In this document: in pieces, positions 47,101 to 57,466 of the stretch
How positions within the stretch are numbered: the first letter of the stretch is position 1
Layout of the letters: each line of letters starts with the position of its first letter
Assembly (NCBI GenBank): GCA_026826555.1
Contig: JAKSZT010054011.1
Span: forward strand, 266,033 to 330,032
From: Tolypeutes matacus
Lineage: Eukaryota; Chordata; Mammalia; Cingulata; Chlamyphoridae
Length of the DNA: 64,000 nucleotides
Direction of reading: 5' to 3'
Notes under the pieces: model-generated
The model's input: only the letters and a program-made list of their open reading frames with translations
What the model was told of the DNA's origin: nothing
The model's database searches: none
Position numbers and translations under genes: made by a program

Positions 47101-47985
47101 TCCCTCTCAGTACAGCTTTTGCTGCATCCCAAAGGTTGATATATTATGCTGTCATTTTCATCCATTTCAAGGTACTTACTGATTTTTTTTTGTGATTTCC
47201 TCCTTGACCCACTGTTTGTCTAAGAGTGTTTTGTTTAACTTCCATATCTTTGTGCCTAATCTGGTTCTCCAGCCCTTACTGATTTCCAGCTTCATTCCAT
47301 TAGTTAGAGAAATTACTTTGTATAATTTCAATCTTTCAGAATTTGTTGAGAGTTGTTCTGTGGCTTATCATGTGGTCTGTGCTGGAGAATGATCCATGTG
47401 CCCTTGAGAAGAAAGTATATCCTGCTGTATTTGGGTATAATGTTCTATATATGTCTATTAGGTCTAGATTCTCTAATATATTATTCAAAGTCTTTGTTCC
47501 TTAATTGATTCTCTGTCGAGATGTTCTGTCTAATGGTGGTAATGGTGTATTAAAGTCTCCCACTATAATTGTAGAGGCATCTCTTTCTCCACTTAGTTTT
47601 TCCAGTGTTTACCTCATGTATTTTAAGGTGCCCTGGTTAGGTGCATAAATGTTTATGATTGTTCTCTCTTCTTGAAAGATTACCCCTTTTATCAATAAAT
47701 AGTGTCTCTCTGTCTCTTACAACAGTTTGCATTTAAAGTCTCTTTTGTCTGATATTAGTATAGCTACTCCTGCCCTCTTTTGGTTATTGTTTGCATGTAA
47801 ATTTGTTTTCCAACTATTCACTTTCAGCCTTCTTGCATCCCTGGGTCTAAGGTGGGTTTCTTCTAGACAGCATATAGATGGGTCATAGCTCCTTATCCAT
47901 TCTGCCAACCTGTGCCTCTTCACTGGTGAGTTTAGTCCATTAACATTCAGTATTATTTTGTGAAGAAATTACTTATACTAGCCAT
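44164..47985 (-). pseudogene. Outer L1 ORF2p, broken
   Basis: Homology covers the whole ORF2. The endonuclease start (from 47,985) is frameshifted within ten codons, but 'CCLEETHLRPRD' (47,85x) keeps the catalytic Glu context. RT region: '[20 protein letters not shown]' (~46,580), then '[19 protein letters not shown]' (~45,900), where the RT active-site FADD reads FADN. The asparagine codon is 45,887-45,889 and the inner copy keeps Asp. The C-terminal region 'MFIAALFTIAKSWKQPKCPS' to 'CYMTSLI' ends at 44,164. In intact L1s this protein nicks DNA and primes reverse transcription at the target. This copy cannot. Confidence 0.9.
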
Positions 47986-48099
47986 ATTTTCTTTAGGTGT
48001 ATGTATGCCACATGTTGTTTTTATTTTTCTTTTTAGCTGTTCTTTATTCTCCTCCAACTCTCTCTCTCTCCTGGTTTTTCCTTTTGACCTGCAGAACTA

Positions 48100-48114
48100 C
48101 CGTTAGTATTTCTT
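48100..48114. repeat. Target-site duplication of inner L1, left copy
   Basis: 'ccgttagtatttctt' is identical at 57,452-57,466. On the left it follows outer-L1 ORF1 C-terminal sequence and on the right outer-L1 ORF1 continues directly ('gaaggcaggtttcttattg'), so the duplication lies within ORF1 of the outer L1. Confidence 0.93.
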
Positions 48115-48210
48115 CTTTTTTTACACTTTCTTATAAAATTTTAATATCTTTCAATCTATTGTCTATTTCATTTTACAATTATTACAATAAAGATCTTATT
48201 AACTTTTTTT
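48115..48210 (-). other. Extra 3' segment of inner L1, possible transduction
   Basis: In sense, the L1 3' end reaches 'gcaaatgcaaaaaaaa' (plus 48,208-48,224) and is followed by ~95 bp of AT-rich sequence with no match to the outer L1 or the other 3' ends, then a second short A-run directly at the target duplication. This is the expected form of a 3' transduction (readthrough of the first poly-A site). A subfamily-specific tail would look the same. Confidence 0.4.
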
Positions 48211-50732
48211 TGCATTTGCTTACATAAAAGTTATATATATATATATATTTTAAAAGATGCTTAGATTACATAAATGTTACACAAAAATTACAGGGATTCC
48301 CATGTTCCCCACCTCCCACACCTCCCATAACATCCCACATAAACATCTTTCATTAGTGTGGCACATCACCTGCAATGGCTATACACATCCTGGGGCTTTG
48401 CCACTAAGCATGGACCATAGTTCACATTGTAGACCACACTCTCTCCCACACAGTTCTGCATGGTATATGCTGATGTAAAATGTAATTGTAATGTCACTCA
48501 GGATAATTCCAAGTCCTGAGAAAGCCCCTGTATTACAACTGCTTTTCCCTTCCCTGCCCCGAAAGCATCTAGTGGCCACTGGCTCCACCTCACTGTTATA
48601 CTTTCTTCCATTGCTTGAATCACAATATGTCTACAACAGAATACCATTAAGTCCACAGCTCTTCCCCCAAATCTGAGGAGTCTGGCATGGTGATGTCCAT
48701 TCCACCTCCAAGTGAGAGTGGGCTTATATCCCATGGATATGGTGGATGGGATTATTCTGCCTGTGGCTGCAGGCTCTCTCCATTCCCTGGGATGGCCATT
48801 GTCCATCATTGTCTCCTCACCAGGTGACTTGGGTGAGTCCATTGAGCTGTAGAGTAGGAGTTGCAGCTCCACTGAGATTCCAGGCACAGCTGGCACATGG
48901 GCAGGCCAGAGGCGCCAGTCTCTGGAAGTATACCTACAAACTCCAGCATCACATACAGATTTAAATAGAAGGGACTGATGGACCAAGTGCAGGGAGGACT
49001 TATTTGAGTCCAACTCTGTCACTCTCAGGAGCACAGATTCCAAAGTAGAGCCCACTGATAAGGCATCAATCTCTGGAGCTATCCCCCCTTGTATAGGACC
49101 TGGTGTCTCAGAGCCCTCAGGAGTCCCTTTGTGTGGATTGATAGCTACTTTTGTGATCTATGAGATCCTACTGAGATGTGCATAAGCGTTACCTCTGGGA
49201 TGACCTCCCGACTCACTTTGAAGGCTCTTAGCCACATGAACTCGTTTGTCTTTACCTTTTCCCCCTTTTATTCAAGTTTTTTTTTCCAGTCGTATTGCCA
49301 GTTGGCACTTGGTATTAATCCCTCGTTGCCAGGGAAGCTAATCCCCAGTAGTCATGTTCCACGCTAGGGGGAAGGTAATGCATTCATATACTGAGTTTGG
49401 CTTAGAGAGAGGCCATATTTGAGCAACAAGGAGGCTCTCAGGTTGCAACACATAGGCATCCCATAACAGTAGGCTAAGTTTCAATTACAAGAGCAAAGAC
49501 TCATAAGGCTAGTCATCAATAACAAGAACCCATCAGGGGACTCTCCTCCTTTGCCAGACACTGTCCCTGAACTTGGGGGACTGTTTCTGCTCCCTTGGAG
49601 CATGTGGCAGAGCTCTCCAGGCTGGGAATTCAGTATTCCCTCATTTATTGAGTGATTGTCTACCCACCGTGACCATGCCCCATCCCTTGATCATTTGAAC
49701 AATTTTATATATCTTTCATGTATATTCAGATCAACTTCCTCCCATGAATCCCCCATCCCAGACACCCCCCACCAATGATCCTCTGCAGCCCCCATTGTAA
49801 CCCTTCTGTGATCTAAATCTTCCTTGAAGATGAAGCCCATATAATAACCAAATACAATTAATAGGAAAATGAAATAATAATGATAAACTTAAATGAAAGA
49901 GATAAAATACATGGAAACTCAGGAAAAAAAACTAAAAATAAAATATAATTAATGGATTGGGACAGTCAAAAAATGGGAAAAAAACACAAAAAATTTTTTT
50001 GAAAAATTATTATTATTTTTTTCCTCTTATCACTGCATTATCGGGTGTCCAGTCTGTACCGTGTCACCTTCCCCCCTCATTCCCCAGTGTCTCCCAAATT
50101 TTCATTTAATTTTCAAAGAAGTTTTAGGTCACAGTAAAGTCACACACAGAATACTAGAGACTCTCATATACCCAACCTCCTTCCCCTTTCTTCACCCCAT
50201 ATTAAAACCTTTTTTTTTTTTTTTTTGTGGATGGTAGCATTGTTATAACTATTATACAGATAGTGAAACATAGCTACTAAACATTGTCAATGGTTTACAG
50301 TATAGTTTACAGTTTAGACGGTACAGTTTAATAATTTTTGATGATATTTACCATGGCCTGTGTCCATTACTGTAAGGTAATGAAAAACATTTCCCATGGC
50401 CACTAAATATTCCCTGTTTGATCTTTTCTGTTCCTTACTGCCCATCCACCTGGAGCACATGACACTCCCTTGTCTTGATTCATTGGATGACAAGATTCAT
50501 AGTTGCATGCCCTGGGTATTCTAACCTGCCCTTCCTAATCTACCCACCTGTAAACTTTGCACCACCAAACCCAATAATATCACTACCCACCTGTCCTATC
50601 CTTCAATATGCAACTATACTCAATCACTTTACCATAGATTATGTCCATATGGGTGATGGCTCACAACCTACTCTTTTCTTTCTCTGCCTTGTTTCAGACA
50701 ATGGTTCTCAGAGACTGTTCACTTTCCTCAAT
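48211..50732 (-). other. Inner L1 3' UTR with two related modules
   Basis: Same layout as the outer copy. Distal module 48,245-~50,000, proximal module ~50,095-50,640. Plus-strand pairs: 'aaagatgcttagattacata' (48,254) with 'aaagaagttttaggtcacag' (50,117); 'tagttcacattgtagaccac' (48,418) with 'acagtatagtttacagttta' (~50,297). The segment 48,660-49,700 is the extra interior of the distal module. It is not coding. Frames such as the 185-codon one at 48,498-49,055 are accidental. Confidence 0.72.
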
Positions 50733-53700
50733 TCAAATCAGTGAGGTCATATACTGTTCATCCTTCAATGCCTGGCTTGCTTCACTCAACATAAGGTCTT
50801 CAAGATTCATCCATGTAATTCCGTGTGTTAGCACTTTATTCCTTCTTACAGCTGAGTAATATTCCATTGTATGTATGTACCACATTTTGTTTATCCATTC
50901 ATCTGTTGATGGACACCGGGGCTGATTCCAACTTTTGGCAATTGTGAACAAGGCTGCTATGAACATTGGTGTGCATATATCTGTTTGTGTCTTTGCTTTC
51001 AATTCTTCTGGGTATATACCCAGCAGTGGAATCACTGGATCATATGGAAGATCTATTGTTAATTTTCTGAGGAACCACCAAACTGTCCTCCACAGTGGCT
51101 GGACCATTCCATAATCCCACCAGCAGTGGATAAGGGTTCCTATTCTTCCATATCCTTTCTAAGACTTATATTCTGCTGTTTTTTAAATAGCTGCCATTCT
51201 GATGGGTGTAAGATGGTATCTCATTGTAGTTTTAATTTGCATTTCCCTAATAGCTAGCGATGTCGAGCATTTTTTCATGTGCTTTTTAGCCATTTGTATT
51301 TCTTCCTTGGAGAAGTGTCTTTTCAGGTCACTTGCCCAGTTTTTAAATGGGTTGTTTGTCTTTTTATTTTTGAGGTGTAGGATTTCTTTATATATGCAGG
51401 ATATTAGGCTCCTATCAGATATATGGTTGCCAAATATTTTCTCCCATTGGGTAGGCTGCCTTTTAATTTTCTTAATAACGTCCTTTGAGGTGCAGAAGTT
51501 TTTAATTTTGAGGAGATCCCATTTATCTATTTTTTCTCTTGCTGCTCCTGCTTTGGGTGCTAAGTTCATGAAACCATTTCCTATTACAAGGTCCTGTAGA
51601 TACTTCCCTACATTATCTTCCAAGGTCTTATTGTTTTGGCTCTTATATTTAGATCTTCGATCCATCTTGAGTTGATTTGTGTATAAGGTGTGAGATGGTA
51701 TTCTTCTCTCATTCTTTTGGATATGGAAATCCAATTCTCCAAGCACCACTTGTTAAAGAGCCATTCTCTCCCAACTGATTGGGCTTGGTGGCCTTGTCGA
51801 ATATCAGATGACTGTGTATGTGAGGATCTATATCAGAACTCTCAATTCAGTTCCATTGGTCAGTAGGTCTATCCTTGTTCCAATACCATGTAGTTTTTTT
51901 TTTTTTTTATTATGGGTAAAAATCAAAATTCTGACAATACATACAAACATTTGCAAAATGATATATAAATATATATGCATATATGTGTATTTGCTTACAA
52001 AAATGTTATTTATATATATATATATACATATATTTTAAGAGGTGCTTAGATTACCCAAAATATTACACGGAACCCACTGGGATTCCCATGTTGCCCACCT
52101 CCCACACCTCTTGTTCACATATGGTGATTCTAGCATGTAGTTTTGATCACTGTAGTTTGTAGTATGCTTTAAAGTCAGGTAATGTGATACCTCCAACTTC
52201 ATTTTTCTTTTTCAATATGTCTTTGGCAATTCGGGGCCTCTTACCTTTCCAAATATATATTGTAGTTAGTTTTTCCAGTTCCTTAAAAAATAGGGCATTA
52301 ATTTTTATTGGGATTGCATTAAATCTGTAGATTAGTTTGGGTAGGATAGACATCTTGATTATGTTTAGTCTTCCTATCCATGAACAGGGAATATTCTTCC
52401 ATTTATTTAAGTCTTCTTTGATTTCCTTTAGCAGCATTGTGTAGTTTTCTGTATATAAGTCCTTTACATCTTTAGTTAAATTTATTCCTAGGTATTTGAT
52501 TCTTTTAGTTACTATTGTAAATGATATTTTTTTCTTGATTTCCTTCTCTGATTGCTCATTATTGTTGTACAGAAATACTATTGATTTTTGAGCATTTATT
52601 TATAGCCTGCAACATTACTGAACTCCTTTATAAGTTCTAGGAGCTTTGTTGTAGATTTCTCAGGGCTTTATACGTATAGGATCATGTCGTCTGCAAATAA
52701 TGAAATTTTTACTTCTTCTTTTCCAATCTGGATGCCTTTAATATCCTTTTCTTGCCTCAGTGCTCGAGCAAGTACTTCTAAGACAGTGTTAAATAGGAGT
52801 GGTGATAGTGGGCATCCTTGTCTTGTTCTCGATCTCAGAAGGAAGGCTTTTAGGATTTCACCATTGAAGATGATGTTAGCTTTGGGTTTTTCATATATAC
52901 CCTTTATCATATTCAGAAAGTTTCCTTCTATTCATATCTTTTGCAGTGTTTTTATCAGGAAAGAGTGCTGTATTTTGTCGAATGCTTTTTCTGCATCTAT
53001 AGAGATGATCATGTGATTATTTTCTTTCAATCTGTTTATGTGGTGTATTACATTGATTGATTTTCTTATACTGAACCATCCTTGCATACCCGGGATGAAA
53101 CCCACTTGGTCATGGTGTATAATCCTTTTGATATGTTGTTGAATGTGATTAGCAAGTATTTTGTTGAGGATTTTAGCATCTAGGTTCATTAGAGAGATTG
53201 GTCTGTAATTTTCCTTTCTTGTGGTATCTTTGTTTGGTTTTGGTATTAGGGTAATGTTGGCATCATAGAATGAGTTAGGCAATATTCCTTCTACTTCTAT
53301 TTTTTGGAAGAGCTTAAGTAGAATTGGTGTTAGCTCTTTCCGGAATGTTTGGTAGAATTCAGCTGTGAAGCCATCTGGTCCTGGACTCTTCTTAGTTGGG
53401 AGGTTTTTGATGACTGAGTCTATCTCTTTACTTGTAATCGGACTGTTGAGTTAATCAATTTCCTCTTTTATCAATGTAGGCTGTTTGTACGTTTCTAGAA
53501 ACTTGTCCATTTCCTCTAAATTATCATTCTTGTTGGCATATAATTTTTCAAAGTATCCTCTTATGATACTCTTTATTTCTGTGGGGTTAGTAGTGATATC
53601 CCCTTGCTCATTCCTTATTTTGCATATTTGCATTTGTTCTCTCTTTTTCTTTGTTAGTCTGACTAAGGGTTTGTCAATTTTATTGATCTTCTCAAAGAAC

Positions 53701-54793
53701 CAGCTTTTGGTTTTGTTTATTTTTTCTAGTGCTTTCTTATTCTCTATTTTATTTAGTTCTGCTCTAATCTTTGTTATTTCTTTCTTTCTACTTCCTTTAG
53801 GTTTAGTTTGTTGTTGTTTTTCCAGTTCCTCCAAGTGTGCAGTTAGGTCTTCAATTTTAGCTCTTTCTTCTTTTTTAATATATGTATTTATGGCTATGAA
53901 CTTTCCTCTCAGGACAGCTTTCACTGTACCCCATAAGTTTTGATATGTTGTGTTGTCATTTTCATTAGTTTCAAGGTAGTTACTGGTTTCTTTTGAGATT
54001 TCCTCCTTGACCCACTGTTTGTCTAAGAGTGTGTTATTTAACTTCCATATCTTTGTGCCTAACCTGTTTCTCTGGCCCTTAGTGATTTCCAATTTCATTC
54101 CATTGTGGTAGAGAAATTACTTTGTATAATCTCAATTTTTCTGAATTCATTGAGAGTTGTTCTGTGGCCTAGCATGTGGTCTTTCTTGGAGTATGATCCA
54201 TGTGCACTTGAGAAAAATGTAAATCCTGCTGTATTTGGGTGTAGTGTTCTGTATATGTCTATTAAGTCCAGGTCCTCTAATGTATTGTTCAGAGTCTTTG
54301 TTTCTTTATTGATTCTCTGTCTAGATGTTCTGTCTAATGATGATAATGGTGTATTAAAGTCCCCCATTATAATTGTAGAGGCATTTATTTCTCCACTTAG
54401 TTTTTCCAGAGTTTGACTCATGTATTTTGAGGTGCCCCGATTAGGTGCATAAATATTTATGATTGTTCTCTCTTCTTGAGAGATTATGCCTTTTACTAAT
54501 ATATAGTGTCCATCTTTGTCTCTTACAATAGTTTTGCATTTAAAGTCTATTTTGTCTGATATTAGAATAGCTACTCCTGCCCTTTTTGGGCTATTGTTAG
54601 CTTGTAAAATTGTTTTCCAGCCATTCACTTTCAGCCTCCTTGAATCCCTGGGTCCAAGGTGGGTTTCTTGTATACAGCATATGGATGCATCATATTTCCT
54701 TATCCATTCTGCCAATCTGTGTCTCTTGAGTGGTGAATTTAATCCATTAACATTCAGTGTTATTACTCGCAATGAATTTCTTACTTCAGCCAT
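50733..54793 (-). pseudogene. Inner L1 ORF2p, broken
   Basis: ATG at 54,793, 65 bp after the ORF1 stop. The endonuclease domain (residues 1-232) keeps the catalytic Asn14 in 'TLNVNGLNSP', Glu43 in 'CCIQETHL', 'MGDFNTPLSSLDR' and 'SYSKKDHMLG'. It then shifts frame at ~54,110 exactly at the SDH motif. The frame resumes with '[12 protein letters not shown]' to '[12 protein letters not shown]' (53,451). The RT domain has '[20 protein letters not shown]' and an intact '[11 protein letters not shown]', followed at once by a TAA (52,668-52,670). The 236-bp L1 fragment at 51,898 interrupts it. The C-terminal region 'MVQPLWRTVWWFLRKL' to 'QYMTSLI' is intact to the stop at 50,733. Confidence 0.93.
51898..52133 (-). 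mobile_element. 5'-truncated L1 3' end nested in inner L1 ORF2
   Basis: A third copy of the sequence at 25,217 and 38,545: 'gtgcttagattacccaaaat', 'ggaacccactgggattccca' and the TATA-rich stretch, with poly-T on the left. An 11-bp duplication 'catgtagtttt' flanks it (51,887-51,897 and 52,134-52,144). The outer L1 has uninterrupted sequence at the same ORF2 position (~45,340), which proves the insertion. It is the youngest layer of the stack. Confidence 0.94.
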
Positions 54794-54857
54794 ATTTTCT
54801 TTGGGTTAATGTATGTCATATGTTGTTTTGTTTCTGTTATTTTCTTTTTAGTTGTTT

Positions 54858-55837
54858 TTAAACTCTCCTCCAACTCTCTCTCCCTTGTTTTTTCCTTTCA
54901 ACTTGTAGAACTTCCTTTAGTATTTCTTGAAGTGCAGGTTTCCTATTAACATACTCTCTTAATTTCTGTTTATTTGTGAATATTTTGAACTCTCCATCAT
55001 TTTTGAATGCCAGTTTTGCTGGATAGAGAATTTGTGGCTGGAAGTTTTTTCTTTTAGTACTGTGACTATGTCATACCACTGTCTTCTTGCCTCCATGGTT
55101 TCATATGAGAAATCAGCACTTAATATTTTTGTGCTTCCCTTGTATGTGATGGTTCTCTTTTCTCTTGCTGCCTTGAGTATTTTCTCTTTGTCTTGAGCAT
55201 TGGACATTTTGACAAGTATATGTCTTGGAGTTGACCTGTTGGGATTTATACTGTTTGGGGTGTGCTGTGCTTCCTGGATCTGCACATCCATCTCTCTCAG
55301 TAGGGTTGGGAAGTTTTCAGCCATTATTTCCTTCAGCCCTCCTTCTGTTCCCTTTCCTTTCTCTTCTCCTTCTGGGATGCCCATAATGTGTATGTTTGTG
55401 TGTTTTGTGTTGTCAGTTAAATGTCCGAGTCCCTGCTGGATTTTTCCTATCTTTTTGTCTATCTGTTCTGCTATCTGTTTGATTTCAGATGTATTGTCTT
55501 CCACATCACTAATTCTTTCTTCTGCCTGTTCAAATCTGCTGTTAGGTGAATCCAGCATCTTTTTGATTTCTTGGATTGTGCCATTGATCACCATCATATC
55601 CGTTATCTTTTTGTGTATGTTTACGATTTCTTCAGTATGTTCTCCCAGTGTCTTCTTTATATCCTTAATCTCTTCCTTCACTTCATTAAGTTGGTCCATG
55701 ATATTTGTTTGGAAAGCTATGATTAGTTGTTCAATGTTCTGCATATCTTCCTGGTTTTTAGTTTGTTCATTGGACTGGTCCATGTCTTCCTGTTTCTCAG
55801 TGTGGTTTGTAATTTTTTGTTGCCCTCTAGTCATCAT
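54858..55837 (-). pseudogene. Inner L1 ORF1p, one frameshift
   Basis: Starts ATGATGACTAG at 55,837 and runs open for 292 codons. Frameshift: near 55,050 the stretch 'LKEKTSSHKF' should read on as 'LKEKNFQP'-like, as the outer copy shows ('VLKEKKNFQPRILFPAKL' at ~57,580). Two bases are missing in an A-run. In the corrected frame it would end at TAA 54,858-54,860. Residues ~15-130 are rich in E, Q, K and I with heptad-like spacing (coiled coil, trimerisation). The RRM core follows ('NIHIMGIPEGEEKGKGTEG') and then the C-terminal domain ('TPRHILVKMSNAQDKEKILK', 'MEARRQWYDIV'). L1 ORF1p is an RNA-binding chaperone of the cytoplasmic L1 particle. Confidence 0.92.
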
Positions 55838-57451
55838 TTTATCTTGATGGCTTTATTCAGTTGATTAGCTTCTCTCTCTGCTCTAGAGTTTTATTTAGCT
55901 TGTGGTTTTGTGTGTGTGTTAAGTTTTCTCTTTGATGCTTTTTCTTCTTATTTTATTTCCTTGCTTCTTTCTATGTTACCTTGAAGGCAAAAGATTAGGG
56001 CCAGAGGAATCGAAAGATGTGAGAAAGGAAGAAGGATAATAGTAATATTGATAAAAGTTAGAAGGGGGGCCAAATAAGACTTATTGAAATGAATATTTAA
56101 CTCATGTAGGCAGTGTAGAGTAAGAGGAAAAAAAGTGGACTACCTACAATGGGCTGGGAAACCAAATAGAGGAATATATATATATATATATATTTGTAAT
56201 GTTTAGAAGTCTAGAATGATGAGGAGGGAGAGAAAGAGTGAAGAAAGGGCTGGAAGTGAAAAATTAATATTAATAAAAAAAGAAGAAAACAGAATAGATA
56301 GAATAGAAATTGTTACTCTTAAGTTGTGGGATAATGAAGAAACGTGGTGTGAAAGAACTACAACAGAAAGCAGAAGGCAGAAAGGTGAAGGAAGGGGAAT
56401 AGATAGCTTGGGAGGCAAAATCAATATAGACAGAGAATGGGAAATCAGTGAAGAAGAAGCACATCAAAGAAGAGACAAGCTAGCAGCACCTAATTAAAAA
56501 GAAAAAAAGAAAGAAAGAAAAAAGAAGATGGGGGAGGAAAGAGGAAAGAAAAGCAAGAGACAACAAATAAACAGAGAAAAACCAAACAACCACACAAGCA
56601 AGCAGTCAAACAAAGGTAAGGAGGAACAGTATTCCTTCTTGGTTCCTTGTGGAACCTCTCAGCCTGCTTGTGTTTATCAATCAATTTCCCTGCAGGGGTC
56701 TATCTGTAGGTTTTGAGGTGGATTTTAGATATTAAACTTAATTAAAAAAAAGAATTCATGTTTTAAAGTGCCTGTCTTCTTTTTTTTTTTGGCGAAATAA
56801 GGTACCTAAAAGAAGTACTCTTCTAGACCACCCCTTTCACGGAGGGGACCCTAAATAGCCTCGTGGAAACTAATCAAGCACTTCCCACTTCCTGTCCTCC
56901 CCAGGGGAGCTGAAGCTCTGATACTTGTCAGTGTAGGATGATAAAAATGGCTGACTCCGCCCCCTCTGGAGCCAAGCCTCAGTGTCACCGGGCTGCTGGG
57001 TAAATCAGGCTTCCTCAGTAGATTCGCTTCTCCCCTCAGCCTGGAGCTGCTTCAACCTGGCTTATCTGCTCCCCAAAGCTATGAGGGGGTCCAGGCTGCC
57101 AAATCCACCGAAGGTAAACCCCTCTCCACCTTCTGTCAGTACCCTCCCACTCTCAGAGTATGCTCCCTCACACCGGGAGCAGGAGTTGCGGGTGTGGGAG
57201 TCGTGGCTCAAACCAGCCTCTTTCCCTGCGGGTGGGGCTCAGCCGTCTGTGTTAACAACCACAGGCAGGCTTAAAACTCACGAATCTCTACCAATCAGTT
57301 CACACCATCAATTTGCCTACAGATAGATGTCCCAAGCTTTTCTCTCCGTGCGCCCACAGCACAGACCCCTGGGCAGGACCCTGTCCACAATCGGCCATCC
57401 TCAGAGAGTTAGTCAGTGAGTGCCCTCCTAAACTGATGCCATCTTGCCTTC
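55838..57451 (-). promoter_or_regulatory. Inner L1 5' UTR / internal promoter
   Basis: 1.61 kb in two compositional parts. The first ~510 bp in sense (57,451-56,940) are GC-rich and start with GGGAAGGCAAGATGGCATC, which contains CAAGATGGC (plus 57,438-57,446), the YY1-site form that positions transcription start in human L1. The 3' part (56,600-55,975) is almost purely pyrimidine in sense, with a short (AT)n tract at 56,174-56,193. Promoter activity is inferred by analogy. Confidence 0.7.
55975..56600. repeat. Polypurine (plus) / polypyrimidine (L1 sense) tract, inner L1
   Basis: Strong strand asymmetry: the plus strand is dominated by A and G (runs such as 'agaaaaaaagaaagaaagaa'). The outer L1 has the same kind of tract at 58,500-59,035 between its promoter part and ORF1. 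Confidence 0.85.
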
Positions 57452-57466
57452 CCGTTAGTATTTCTT
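57452..57466. repeat. Target-site duplication of inner L1, right copy
   Basis: Identical to 48,100-48,114. Directly to the right, outer-L1 ORF1 continues in frame context. Confidence 0.93.

Larger units (their letters stand above)
48115..57451 (-). mobile_element. Inner full-length L1, nested in outer L1
   Basis: 9.34 kb reverse L1 with 5' end at 57,451. Layout in sense: 5' UTR 57,451-55,838, ORF1 55,837-54,858, ORF2 54,793-50,733, 3' UTR 50,732-48,115, short A-run at 48,122-48,116. A perfect 15-bp target duplication brackets it. A 236-bp L1 3'-end fragment (51,898-52,133) sits in ORF2. It keeps longer open frames than the outer copy (232, 215 and 292 codons), consistent with being younger, but has several disabling changes. 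Confidence 0.93.

Noticed and set aside
48498..49055. 185-codon reverse open frame
   Set aside because: Lies wholly in the L1 3' UTR distal module. The equivalent outer region (41,700-42,300) is not open in a matching frame.
55200..55847. 215-codon forward frame
   Set aside because: Antisense shadow of L1 ORF1, hydrophobic because the sense strand is A-rich.
56982..57326. 114-codon forward frame in GC-rich sequence
   Set aside because: Antisense to the L1 5' UTR; GC-rich sequence has few stops.
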